Shown here: positions 11,916-22,294 of the stretch, one piece after another
Numbering within the stretch: position 1 is the stretch's first letter
Layout: each line of letters starts with the position of its first letter
Assembly: GCF_000226115.1 (NCBI RefSeq)
Contig: NC_016461.1
Span: 2,790,001-2,854,000 of the forward strand
Source of the DNA: Thermothielavioides terrestris NRRL 8126
Taxonomy: Eukaryota > Ascomycota > Sordariomycetes > Sordariales > Chaetomiaceae
Length of the DNA: 64,000 nucleotides
Direction of reading: 5' to 3'
Made by a program: the position numbers and the translations under genes
The notes under the pieces: model-generated
Told to the model about the DNA's origin: nothing
The model's database searches: none
Seen by the model: the letters and a program-made list of their open reading frames with translations, nothing else

Positions 11916-12282
11916 GGGCTGGTGAATGGGTGGGACGGTCGTGGGGAGGTGTGATGGGGTTGGTGGAAAGGGACTGGTATTTCAGGAGAGAGGGTTGGGC
12001 GTTGGCTCCGGCTTCTCCAGTAGCCTTTCTGCTGGCAAGGTCATTTGGGTCTGGATAGCTCGCTCGTCATGAAAGCCGGAGAACGTAGAGCGCTACTGAA
12101 ACCTCACTACCGTCACGGTTAAGGTGGAGCATCGTCATCACCCAATTCCAGAAGGCAAGTGCCTCGGTAAGGAAATAACTATTTCGGTACTACCCGGTGA
12201 TTTGTCCTCTCGAGCTACGTTTTGTTGCGGAATGGATCCCTCACCAGCGAGACCAAGTGCAGCCTCTACCCTGCCCAGCCGC
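11916..12282. other. Intergenic region between convergent genes
   Basis: Short stretch between the 3' ends of the SET and SUR7-like genes. Nothing further is supported. Confidence 0.4.
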
Positions 12283-13486
12283 TCACATAGGTCCGATTGA
12301 ATCTCGGAAAACTAGGTGGGAGGTCTCGTCCAGTCGGGAGTATTTCCTCAGCCTCCAAAGATCCCTGAGTTTCATCCCAGGCTTCGCTTTCCTCGCTCGC
12401 CACAGTTTCCAACCCCAATGCAACATCACGACCACCATCAAGGCCACCGCAGCTCCCACCAACGTAACCCACTTCGTCCCAACGGCCGCGCTCACGCCGA
12501 CAACCGCCCCGGCATCATTCACCCGCCGCTCGGCTACCAGGGAGGTAATGACGCCCACCAGCCAGCCAAGCACCAGGAGAAATGCCGTCGGTCCTGCGAA
12601 CGTGAGAATCCAAAACGCCACCCGTGCAACCGATCGGGGCTGATTGTCCTGGTACGCTAAGAGGCATAAAACGGAAACGACAAAGGCAAGTATGGTGCCC
12701 GCGATGCTGAGGAAGATGAGGCCCGCGGCGCCTTGGAGGACAGCATTGGAGTACTCCAGAGCCGACTTCAGGGACTGCGTGATGCCGATGTCAGAGAGGG
12801 AGATGTTGCGGCCGAGAGGGCCGAGATCCAAGGAGAGCGTGGCGTCGAGGAGCGCAGGGATCGTATTGGCATGGTCTGGGTAAAGAAAAGCTAAGTAACT
12901 GCACGATCTGATACGGATGGGCAGAGTGGCCAGGATGGAGGGGACCACTCACTGGGGCGGTAGGAGTGGCAGGTGGTGAAGTTACGACCCCCACTTGGGG
13001 TGAAATCCCCTTCACACATTTTCAGCGTGTAGAAGGCGTAAAAGTCGGGGATGTGAAGTTTGTCGGCCAGGCTGTTGGCAACGCTGTTGGCAATGCCGCT
13101 GGCCTTGTCCGCAGCGTCGCCGGCAGCGTTGTCAACGGCGGAGGATGCGCTGGCAACCGCTGAAGCGGCGCTGTCGCAGGCTTGACCGAGAAAACCGCCT
13201 GCATTGGAACAGTCGATCGCTGTGGTTCGAGTGGGCAACAATGTGTTAGGCACTGCGTCGATGGAGATGTTTTTGCCCAAGGCGGAGGTGTTGATCTGGT
13301 GGAGGGGACGCTTGTTAGTACGAGGGAGACAACTCGTACTTCCGGGAGCGGCTGGCTTACCAGTAGGAGCTCGTAGTCCTCCAGAAATCCAGGCTTGACG
13401 CCCGCAATGACAGCCACGATCATCAGGATGAAGGCTGTCAGGAAGCACGAAGCCGACAGGAGTTGGGGGACGATGAGCTTAGCCAT
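12283..13486 (-). CDS. SUR7/PalI-family membrane protein
   Basis: Three exons on the minus strand, 13486-13361, 13295-12953 and 12875-12283, give 353 residues; donors are GTAAGC and GTGAGT. Layout: a membrane helix at about residues 7-30 (LLSASCFLTAFILMIVAVIAG), a long extracellular loop, then three more helices in the last exon (GLIFLSIAGTILAFVVSVLCL; ILTFAGPTAFLLVLGWLVGV; WVTLVGAAVALMVVVML) and a basic cytosolic tail. The loop holds an Ala/Ser-rich amphipathic run (about 75-120) and a claudin-like pair of cysteines, FYTLKMCEGD...FTTC, as in SUR7/PalI proteins. These act in plasma-membrane organisation, eisosomes or pH sensing; the exact role here is not known. Confidence 0.78.
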
Positions 13487-14584
13487 CTTCCAGCCCTGAA
13501 AGAGGCAGGATATACGTTTCGAAGCTCAAAACTGGGGACGCTGTTAGGGGAGGGTGCCTAGGTCTGCAGTGACAAATCGCTGGCGCCCTTCAAGTAACTG
13601 AGTCCATGGCAAGCATGCCGAAACACAGAGGGCTTGACCGTCTTTATGGAAGCTGTGTATCTGTGTGGGCTCCTTTCGGGTGACCTGCGTCCCATATTCC
13701 CCAGATTCCGGTCATACGCCAGGGCAGGTAAGACCGTAAAAGGGTCGCGTATGCCTTGGTAAGATCTGATGGCATTCCGAAATAAGGTAATGTGGGAAGA
13801 TCTCCTGTTGTTCATGTCAGTTGTTGTCAAAGAAATGGAGGCCCAATCTGTGGCTTGCGCACTGGTGCACTTGCATGTCAAAGAAGGCTGGTGTGTCTGG
13901 CGATTCTGCGGGACAGGAATCAACGCCGCTGCATTGCACAATCCACCTGCCGGGTGTCCCACGTGATGGTTTAGATAGCAACACACAAGGAGTGATCGGT
14001 CAGCCCTTCAGACTGTATATTGTACTTCCTGTAAGCTTGTTTTGGCCCTCTGGAAAAGGCGCGGACCAAGCGGGCTGCCTTCTTGGGTCCCGGCTCCAAG
14101 GACTGTGTCACGAACAGACGGGATGGAGGAAGGAAAGGCCGGCAAAGAACAGACAGGTCAGTTTCAATTAATGAGAGGCTGCAATCAACGGTGAAGTACG
14201 GAATACAATGCTGAGAAACTTTGCGCTTTCCAGCTTGGCGGTGCAGTGGAGTTGCGGTGAGGCCGTGGACCTCTCAAACCGCTCGGAGCTTTCATTATGC
14301 AACAACTCCCCTTCGGCCATCAAGACAAACAACGTGAGTTCTCGCTAACGACACTGGTTCTGTTTTCAGGAAAAGCTGTTGGGGAAAAGGGCGAGTTAGA
14401 GCCTTGTTGCGGAGAAACGTTCGACCCACCCACCGAGTTTGCTTTACGCGCCAAGCCTGTCTTACTAAGGTAACACGGCAGATCAACCAGGTCCCTGCAG
14501 CGCGGGGGAGGGGCAGGGCCCCACTAAAATTTACGCAGTAGGCCCCGTTGTCGGAGCTCAGGTCCTGTCCTGCCGCCAACAGTT
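13487..14584. other. Intergenic region upstream of LYS2
   Basis: Lies between the divergent SUR7-like and LYS2 genes. Several short open frames cross it on both strands but none has codon bias, domain motifs or splice-consistent extension. Confidence 0.4.
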
Positions 14585-14591
14585 TGAGTCA
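14585..14591 (+). promoter_or_regulatory. Gcn4/CPC1-type bZIP site (TGAGTCA)
   Basis: The palindromic core TGAGTCA lies 115 bp before the LYS2 start codon. It matches the consensus bound by Gcn4/CPC1, the activator of amino-acid biosynthetic genes in general (cross-pathway) control, so its place in front of a lysine gene makes function likely. Binding itself is an inference. Confidence 0.55.
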
Positions 14592-14706
14592 CTGTGCCGA
14601 CTTGAGCAAAACTTGCACCCCATTGTCGAAGACGCCCGCGTCCCGTCCCGTTGTCAACCGCTTCGTGCTCGGGACCCTGACCTGTACACCTGAACCATCC
14701 TCGACA

Positions 14707-17700
14707 ATGGCCCAAATACCGGACCCCACGGTCGACCTCGACTGGTCGGGCTACGTGGGCTCGATCCAGGAGCATTTCCGCGCTCAGGCCGAGGCCCACC
14801 CCGAGCGCACCTGCGTCGTCGAGACGCGGTCGTCCACGACCCCCGAGAGGAGGTTTACCTACCGCCAGATCTACGAGGCTGCCAACACGCTGGCCTGGTA
14901 TCTGCACAATGCCGGCGTCACCAATGGCGACGTGGTCATGATCTGGGCCCACCGCTCCGTCGACCTGGTCGTTGCTTTGATGGGCATTCTGGTACGAAGC
15001 TCCACGACCAACATTGGCACTAGCCAGCAGCCGTTTCTAACTTTGTGCTCCAATTCAAGGCTTCTGGCGCCACCATGACCGTTCTCGACCCCGCCTACCC
15101 GCCCGCGCGGCAGCAAATCTACCTCGAAGTCTCCCAGCCCCGCGCCCTGCTGCGGATCGGCCGAGCCACAGACGAGAACGGCCCCCTTGCGCCCCTGGTC
15201 CAGAAGTACATCGATGACGAGTTGCAACTGAAGACGGACGTCCCCGACCTCCGGCTGCGCGACGACGGTATTCTCTACGGCGGCGAAGTGGGTGGCCAAG
15301 ACATCTTCGCCAGCGTGAGGCAGCTCGCTTCTTCGCCCCCAGATGTCATTGTTGGCCCCGACTCGAATCCCACGCTCTCCTTCACCTCCGGAAGCGAGGG
15401 CCGACCGAAGGGCGTTCTGGGCCGGCACTTTAGCTTAGTGAAGTACTTCGGCTGGATGGCTGAGCGCTTCAACCTCTCCTCCGAGAGCAGGTACACGCTG
15501 CTGTCTGGCATTGCTCACGACCCCGTGCAGCGCGACATTTTCACTCCACTCTTCCTCGGCGCCCAGCTCCTGGTCCCTTCCAGGGAAGATATCCAGCACG
15601 AGAAGCTTGCCGAATGGATGCGAGAGCACAAGCCCACCGTCACCCATCTCACTCCCGCCATGGGGCAGATCCTGATTGGTGGCGCCACAGCAGAATTTCC
15701 CAGCCTGGAGCACGTCTTCTTCGTTGGAGATGTTTTGACCACGAGAGATTGCCGGGCCCTCCGGCGGCTCGCGGTCAATGCCAACATCATCAATATGTAC
15801 GGCACGACCGAGACTCAGAGAGCAGTCAGCTACTACGAGATCCCGAGCCGAGCGCGGGATCCCGACTTCCTCGACAGGCTTAAGGACACCGTGCCTGCCG
15901 GCAAGGGCATGCAGAACGTCCAGCTGCTGGTCATCAACCGGGAGAACCGGACCGAGCTGTGTAAGGTGGGCGAGGTGGGCGAGATCTTCGTTCGCGCTGC
16001 CGGCCTTGCTGAGTGAGTTCAACCCAGCACGCCTTTGTGCGCGATGCCACTAACGTTGGTGCCTCAGGGGATATCTTGGGGACCAGGCACTGAACGAGCA
16101 GAAGTTCCTGATGAACTGGTTCGTCGACAACCAGAAGTGGGTGGAAGCCGACCAGAAGATCAACAAGGGCGAGCCGTGGCGACGATACTACAAGGGACCC
16201 AGAGATAGGTTGTACCGTACGGGCGACCTTGGAAGGTACCTGGAGTCCGGCGATGTCGAGTGCGTCGGGCGGGCCGACGACCAGGTCAAGATCCGCGGCT
16301 TCCGCATTGAGTTGAACGACATCGACAGCAACCTCAGCCAAAACCCGCTCATCCGGGACTGCAAGACGCTCGTCCGCAGAGATCGGAACGAAGAGCCGAC
16401 CCTCGTCAGCTATATCGTTCCCGAAAGCAAGGAATGGCAACGGTGGCTTGCCGACCGCGGGCTGGCCGACGTAGAAGATGAGGGTGTCGAGATGGGTCCC
16501 GTAACCGTTTTCCTCAAGAAGTACAGGAGGATGCAGACCGAGGTGCGAGATCACCTGAAGACGCGGCTGCCCACGTATGCGGTGCCGACCATCTACATCG
16601 TCCTCAACAAGCTGCCGCTGAACCCGAACGGCAAGGTAGACAAGCCCAACCTTCCATTCCCCGACGTGGCCGAGCGTGTCGAGGATGCGTCAGAGGACGA
16701 CATCAAGAGCTGGGAGTCTCTGACGGAAACGGAGCGCACCGTGGCTCAGCTGTGGGCCGATGTCATTCGCGGTCTCAACCCCAAGACTATCAGGAGGGAT
16801 AATGGCTTCTTCGATCTCGGAGGGCACAGTTTACTGGCCCAACAATTCCTCTTGACAGTCCGCAAGAGTCTAGGCACCGACGTCCCTATCACTACGCTCT
16901 ATGAGCACCCTAGTCTGGCTGGATTTAGCGCCCAGGTCGACAAGCTGCGAAGCCACGACACTAGCGCTGTAGGACCCGAGGCTGGTGAGGCTGCTTACGC
17001 CAAATCTCTCGACGAGCTGCTGAACCAGCTCCCGGAGAAGTACCAGTCCGCCGATCCGGAGGCTCTTGCCTCAGCTGAGCAGCTCACCGTCTTTCTCACT
17101 GGTGCCACCGGTTTCCTCGGTTCGTACCTTGTGCAGGACATCCTCAACCGGACTGCCCGGAGTGTCAAGCTTATCTCCCACGTCCGTGGGGTGAAGGACG
17201 CGTTGGCGGCCTTGGCACGACTGAAACGATCACTTCAGGGTTACGGGCTGTGGAAGGATGAATGGGCCGGAAGGCTGAGTGCTGTCGTCGGTGACCTGTC
17301 CAAGCCCCAGCTGGGTATCGACGACGCCACCTGGCAGAGCCTTGCGCAGGAGGTCGATGTGGTGATCCACAACGGTGCCATTGTCCATTGGGTCAGGAGA
17401 TACCAAGACATGATGGCAGCCAACGTGCTCTCCACCGTCGACGCCATGAGGCTCTGCAACGAAGGGAAGCCTAAGACGTTCTGCTTTGTGAGCTCGACCA
17501 GTGTCCTCGACACGGACTACTACATTGAGCTTTCCGAGAAGCAAACAAGAACCGGCCAGGGCGCTATTATGGAGGAGGACGACTTGAACGGAAGTCGCAC
17601 TGGTCTCGGCACCGGCTACGGCCAGACCAAGTGGGTATCAGAGCAGCTTGTCAGGGAAGCCGGCAAGCGCGGCCTGCTCGGCTCCGTCGTCCGGCCAGGT

Positions 17701-18354
17701 TACGTCCTGGGCGACTCCGAAACGGGCGTCTCCAATGTCGATGACTTCCTGATTCGCATGCTCAAGGGCTGCATCCAGCTCTCGGCGCGGCCGCACATCA
17801 TCAACACGGTCAACGCGGTGCCGGTCAACCACGTGGCGCGCGTCGTGGTCGCGGCCGCGCTGAACCCGCTGCCGGCCGGCGGCGTGCATGTCGTGCACGT
17901 CACGGCGCACCCGCGCCTGCGCATGAGCGAGTTCCTCTCGATCCTCGAGTACTACGGCTACACGGCGCCCGAGGTCAGCTACGACGCGTGGAAGGCGGAG
18001 CTCGAGCGCTTCGTCTCGGCCGGCGCGCTCGAGAAGGACCAGGAGCAGCATGCGCTCATGCCGCTGTACCACTTCTGCATGAACGACCTGCCCGCCAACA
18101 CGCGCGCGCCCGAGATGGACGACCGCAACGCCGTCGCCGTGCTGAAGGCGGACGCGGACCGCTGGACCGGCGTGGACGACAGCACGGGCCATGGCATCGG
18201 CAGGGACGACGTCGGCCGGTATCTGGCCTACCTGGTCGAGATCAAGTTTGTGAGCAGGCCCACCGGGAGGGGCAGGCCGCTGCCGGCGTTGAAGCCGGAG
18301 GTGTTGGCTGCGCTGGCGGTCGGCGGGACGGGTGGGCGTGGTGGTGCTCATTAG
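14707..18354 (+). CDS. LYS2: L-2-aminoadipate reductase (lysine biosynthesis)
   Basis: Three exons, 14707-14991, 15060-16012 and 16068-18354, encode 1,174 residues, close to the usual fungal length. Domain order is diagnostic. Adenylation domain: LSFTSGSEGRPKGVL at about 199-213, MYGTTETQ, YRTGDLGRY and the NPNGKVDK lysine motif. Peptidyl carrier: FFDLGGHSLL, with the pantetheine-accepting Ser at about 667. NAD(P)-binding thioester reductase: FLTGATGFLGSYL near 757 and YGQTK with the Tyr near 930. The enzyme activates alpha-aminoadipate with ATP, holds it as a thioester and reduces it to the semialdehyde in the fungal lysine pathway; it needs a phosphopantetheinyl transferase encoded elsewhere. 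Both introns have clean sites (GTACGA and GTGAGT donors, ACTAAC branch in the second). Regulation by general amino-acid control is suggested by the site upstream. Confidence 0.96.
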
Positions 18355-19580
18355 AAAGGTGTGCGTGGTCTGAAACGGAGGGGAGGGTTAAGAAGATAAA
18401 AGCGTGGTTTTGTTAGATGAAGTAGATCTCTCGCAACGTTGAGTACTGGGTAGAGACAATGTATGGACAGATATAGCGATGGAAAACTGTGTTCCTGCCT
18501 GCTCGGTTCTTTTCCTGTCTTGTTTGGCTATGCAAAGTGGCCTGGCCAAGACATGTTATAGCTCCAGTCCTTCAATGGCTTGAGCTTCGTGGGTTGTAGG
18601 CATTCAAGGACCGCTTAGCCTGCTCCAATGATTCCCTAATCGAGCGCAGGTGCTTACAATCTCCGTCAAAGTAGTTTCTTGTTGGCACACTCAACTCAGA
18701 AGAAACCCTTTTCTGCACTACTATCTGCCTCTCCACCGCCCGCTGCCCAGAGTCTCAGAGGACAATACTCTCGGTAGTTGTTGTAACTTGCGCTTGTCAC
18801 TGCATCGCCCTCGTGACCCCAAGTTGACCACCCAACAACGGCATTATCGGCTCTTTTTTGCAGCCCCGAAACCACCATCACGGGGTGCGGCAGTCATAAC
18901 CAAGAGGCTGGGCATCTGCCGGGGATGGCCACGCTCCCGTCCCTTAGCGCGCCGACTCTATACTCTTAAATTAACCGCGGCTTCTGAGAAGGGATAGCAC
19001 TGCTGTGTTGCCCGATAATACGGGGCAGCTATGCTTTGGGATATTGCTCAATACGGAAATAGGGCCCCGGACACCAGTAACGGGTGGCATCTTTAGCCGA
19101 GCGAATCGAGACTCGATCCAGTATGTACACTTCGGATCAGCTTTGCATACGGCATCTCTTCCGCAGACGGTTTAGGTCTGTGCCCACGGTTGTACTAAGA
19201 GGCTGTAGCACTTCCAACCTGGACGTCGAACGACCACAATATCTGGCGCAGTATACCATGTGTCCAGCCCATTTAGGCTCATCCTTCGCAGAGTGCTCTG
19301 TACGCAGAAGCCTTTCCCTGCGCCCCATCCAACTTAGCCATACACCGCTTCCCCACACAATGGATCCCTTTGCCCGGTTCTCGATCAAGCTCTAATTAGC
19401 AGCTAGCTACCGGGCCGGGGGCGGGCGCAAACATGAGTTGTTAAAAACAGGTCCCTCCCAGACCACCCAGGGAGGCCAGAGGAAGCTGTTTTCATGGTTG
19501 CGTGTGCTTTCCATAGGCACCGCCGATCTCACTTCGTCGCCGGGAGGAAACATCCAAGAGTCGAGCGACAAGCGGCCATC
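18355..19580. other. Intergenic region
   Basis: No supported gene. Short frames around 18,650-18,997 and 19,084-19,395 lack domain motifs and coding bias. It should hold the LYS2 3' end and the promoter of the S28 peptidase gene. Confidence 0.4.
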
Positions 19581-21651
19581 ATGAAGCTTTCGGCTGGCCA
19601 AGTCCTCCCTTTTGCGCCTTGGATCGCACCCAGGGCATCGGTGGCCGGCGTGCAGGATGTCGCGGCCGAGTCCGCCATGAGCGTGATCCGAGCGGCAGGC
19701 GACGCAGCCACCTGCGACTGGTTCAACCAGCCCATCGACCACAAGAACGCCAGCTCCCACATTTGGCAGCAGCTGTACTGCGTCAACCCGCAGTGGTGGG
19801 CCGGGCCCGGGTCTCCGGTAAAGCTGCGCGCTATTGTTGTTGCTTAACGCCGTCCCGCCCGCAAGACTGAATATTTCATCTGGCAGGTCGTGCTGATGAC
19901 CCCCGGTGAGAACCCAATCACGTCGGCCGTCGACTCGGCGCGTGGGTATACGTACCTTGACAACACGACCATGACTGGCGCGCTCGCGCAAGCTCTCGGG
20001 GCGGCAGTGGTCGTGCTTGAGCGTGTGTATTTTCCCAGCCATGCCCCGTCTACCGCACCAGGGGCACGAGCTGAGAAACGGTGGATGTCGATAGATCGGT
20101 ATTTTGGCGGATCATCTCCCTACGACGGTTTCGACGCGGAGACGCTGCAATACCTCACCATGGAGCAGTCGGCCGCCGATATCGTCAGCTTCGCGCAGAA
20201 CGTCACCTTCTCGTTCGACAAAAACAAGACCAGCGTTGCCTCCAAGACAGCAAGTTTTCGCCAAGCCCACAAAAGTTTGCCGTCCACGATTCTGACTTGT
20301 TTGACAGCCCTGGGTGTACTGGGGAGCCGGCTACTCGGCCACGCTCGGCAGCTGGATCGAGCACTTCCACCCGGGCGTCTTTCGTGCCTACTATCTGAGC
20401 GGTGCGACGGTCGAGGCCAACACGGAGAACTGGTACTACTACGATACGATCCGCAAGGGCATTGACGCGTTCCGCAACAGCACGGACTGCACCGACGCGC
20501 TGAGCGACGCCGTCGCGTACGTCGACAGCTTCCTGCTGGCCTCGCCCGTCAACGACACCAAGGTCTCGGCGCTGAAGCAGCTGTTTGGCGCGACCTATCC
20601 AATTGCCGACGACGACTTCGCCTAGTAGGTGTCTTCCCGTGATCATCACTCTCCGGAAATGTCCCCCTTAGAGCTTCTATGCTGACTGCTCTTTTTTCCT
20701 CTCAGCGCCATCGCGACGCCGTTCAGGTACTGGCAAGAGACCGGTGGCTATAAGGACCTGCTCGACATGTGCGACGCCGTGGTCGGCACCAACGACACGA
20801 TCGAGGACAAAGTCCTGGGAACGGTGCCCGCCTCGGTGGTTAACTACTCGGCCTATTTCAGGATGAACTTCCGGGACTCAAGTAAGCCCAACCCTCCCTT
20901 CCCCCCCTCTTCCCGCTCACTTGGAGAGAACTAAGACCAACCTCCCCGCGAACAAGCCTGCACATACTTCGACGTCTGGGGCCAGGACGACCCGCTGTGG
21001 TGCCTCAACACGCACGACCTGCTGAACCCCTTCTTCGAGGCGCGCACGCTGGGCAACCCGTGGCGGACGTGGTACTGGCTGCTGTGTAACGAGCCGCTGG
21101 CCTCGTGGGCCACGGCCGCGCCGCCAAGCCGGCGCTCGCTCGTGTCGCGCAAGATCGACGCGCCCTACTGGCAGCGCCAGTGCGACATGCACTTCCCGCC
21201 CACCAACGGCTTCAAGTACGGCAGCTCCGAGGGCCGCACGCCCGACACGCTCAACGAGGAGACCGGCGGGTGGGGGAGGAACTCGAGCTGGGTTATCTGG
21301 ACCAGCGGGTGAGTAGTGACTCTTTAGTCGCCTTGCTTGGTTTCGGTGTTCCGCTGGCGATCGCTGACAGGCTGCGTGTGTTTGTGTGTTTGTTGCTGTA
21401 GTGAATTTGACCCCTGGCGCGACACGGGCATGTCGAGCGAGCTGCGTCCCGGCGGGCCGCTGCAGTCGTCGGACAAGGTCGCTGTGTTTCTCATCAAGAA
21501 CGCCGAGCACGCCGACGATGCGTACACCGCCAGGGGGCTGGCCAACCTCAACCTGTCGGCCAACCCGGAGGTGACAAAGGTGCAGCAACAGTCGATTGAC
21601 ATCATCAAGAAGTGGGTTAGCCAGTCCCTAGGAGGGAAGAGTGGCGAATAG
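19581..21651 (+). CDS. S28-family serine peptidase relative, probable catalytic-serine loss
   Basis: Six exons, 19581-19817, 19887-20249, 20308-20624, 20706-20881, 20957-21308 and 21402-21651, give 564 residues. The second intron is of GC-AG type (ACA|GCAAGT...TTTGACAG|CCC), which alone gives an unbroken frame. S28 landmarks: WFNQPIDH near the start, PVVLMTPGE, the nucleophile region PWVYWGAGYSATLGSW at about 201-216, EFDPW with the Asp at 485, and IKNAEHADD with the His at 518. In the family the nucleophile sits in a GGSY motif; ungapped alignment puts Gly208 there, while Asp and His remain. The family are secreted or lysosomal-type Pro-X carboxypeptidases and aminopeptidases; this copy may be inactive. 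The N-terminal leader is only weakly hydrophobic, so secretion is uncertain. Confidence 0.82.
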
Positions 21652-22075
21652 CAGCGGGAAGCTGGCCGCGGGAGCGTCCGGGACGCCGGAAGGCAGGTGT
21701 GTTCGTTGGGAGTGGATTGATGGCATTCTACTACACCGCTGGCCTATGCAATCCGGTCGCCAGTTGGGAAGGCACTCTGCGTTCTACCCTGTTTACAGGT
21801 GCTGGGTGTTTTTGCACCTCGTTTCAGAGTGGCTCTCACCCATGGGATCACGAGCTGGACCTACATGCCCTGTGCTGCATTAACTTTCAGGCCGACTTGA
21901 CCGCATCCTCGGGCCACCTCAACCGGCTGACCATTTCCGAGGCAGAGTAGACGTGCTGTTAGACACCGCCGGCAGAACTGGCGTGGGGTGGCTTCGAAGG
22001 CAGCGCAAGCTGCGTTGAATAACCCTGTTTATTTTGCTGTGTTCCCTCCCTGCCCATTGCCACCTGGAGCGGCAC
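21652..22075. other. Intergenic flank left of the first transposon
   Basis: Unmutated host-like sequence up to the GGCAC target site at 22,071-22,075. No gene is supported. Confidence 0.4.
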
Positions 22076-22294
22076 TGATGCGGTGGCACGCAATCGTAGT
22101 ATGCAGATACAATGGTGGAATAAGTGATAATGGATCCAAAGTGGGGAGGCTCCCTCCACTGCCAAGATATTCTTGGCAGTGTATAGGGTGCGTATAGGCT
22201 ATACAGGGCTAACCCTACATAGAGCAACCCTAACCCAGAGCCTTCCTAGATAGGGTCATCATCTATTTACATATATAATACGGTTCCGGTATCA
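22076..22294. repeat. LTR, left copy of the outer Gypsy element
   Basis: 219 bp, TGATGCGG...GGTATCA, paired with 37797-38015. Preceded by the target duplication GGCAC. As the element reads on the minus strand, this is its downstream LTR. Confidence 0.93.

Noticed and set aside
17638..18351. 237-codon minus-strand frame
   Set aside because: Antisense shadow of the LYS2 reductase domain.
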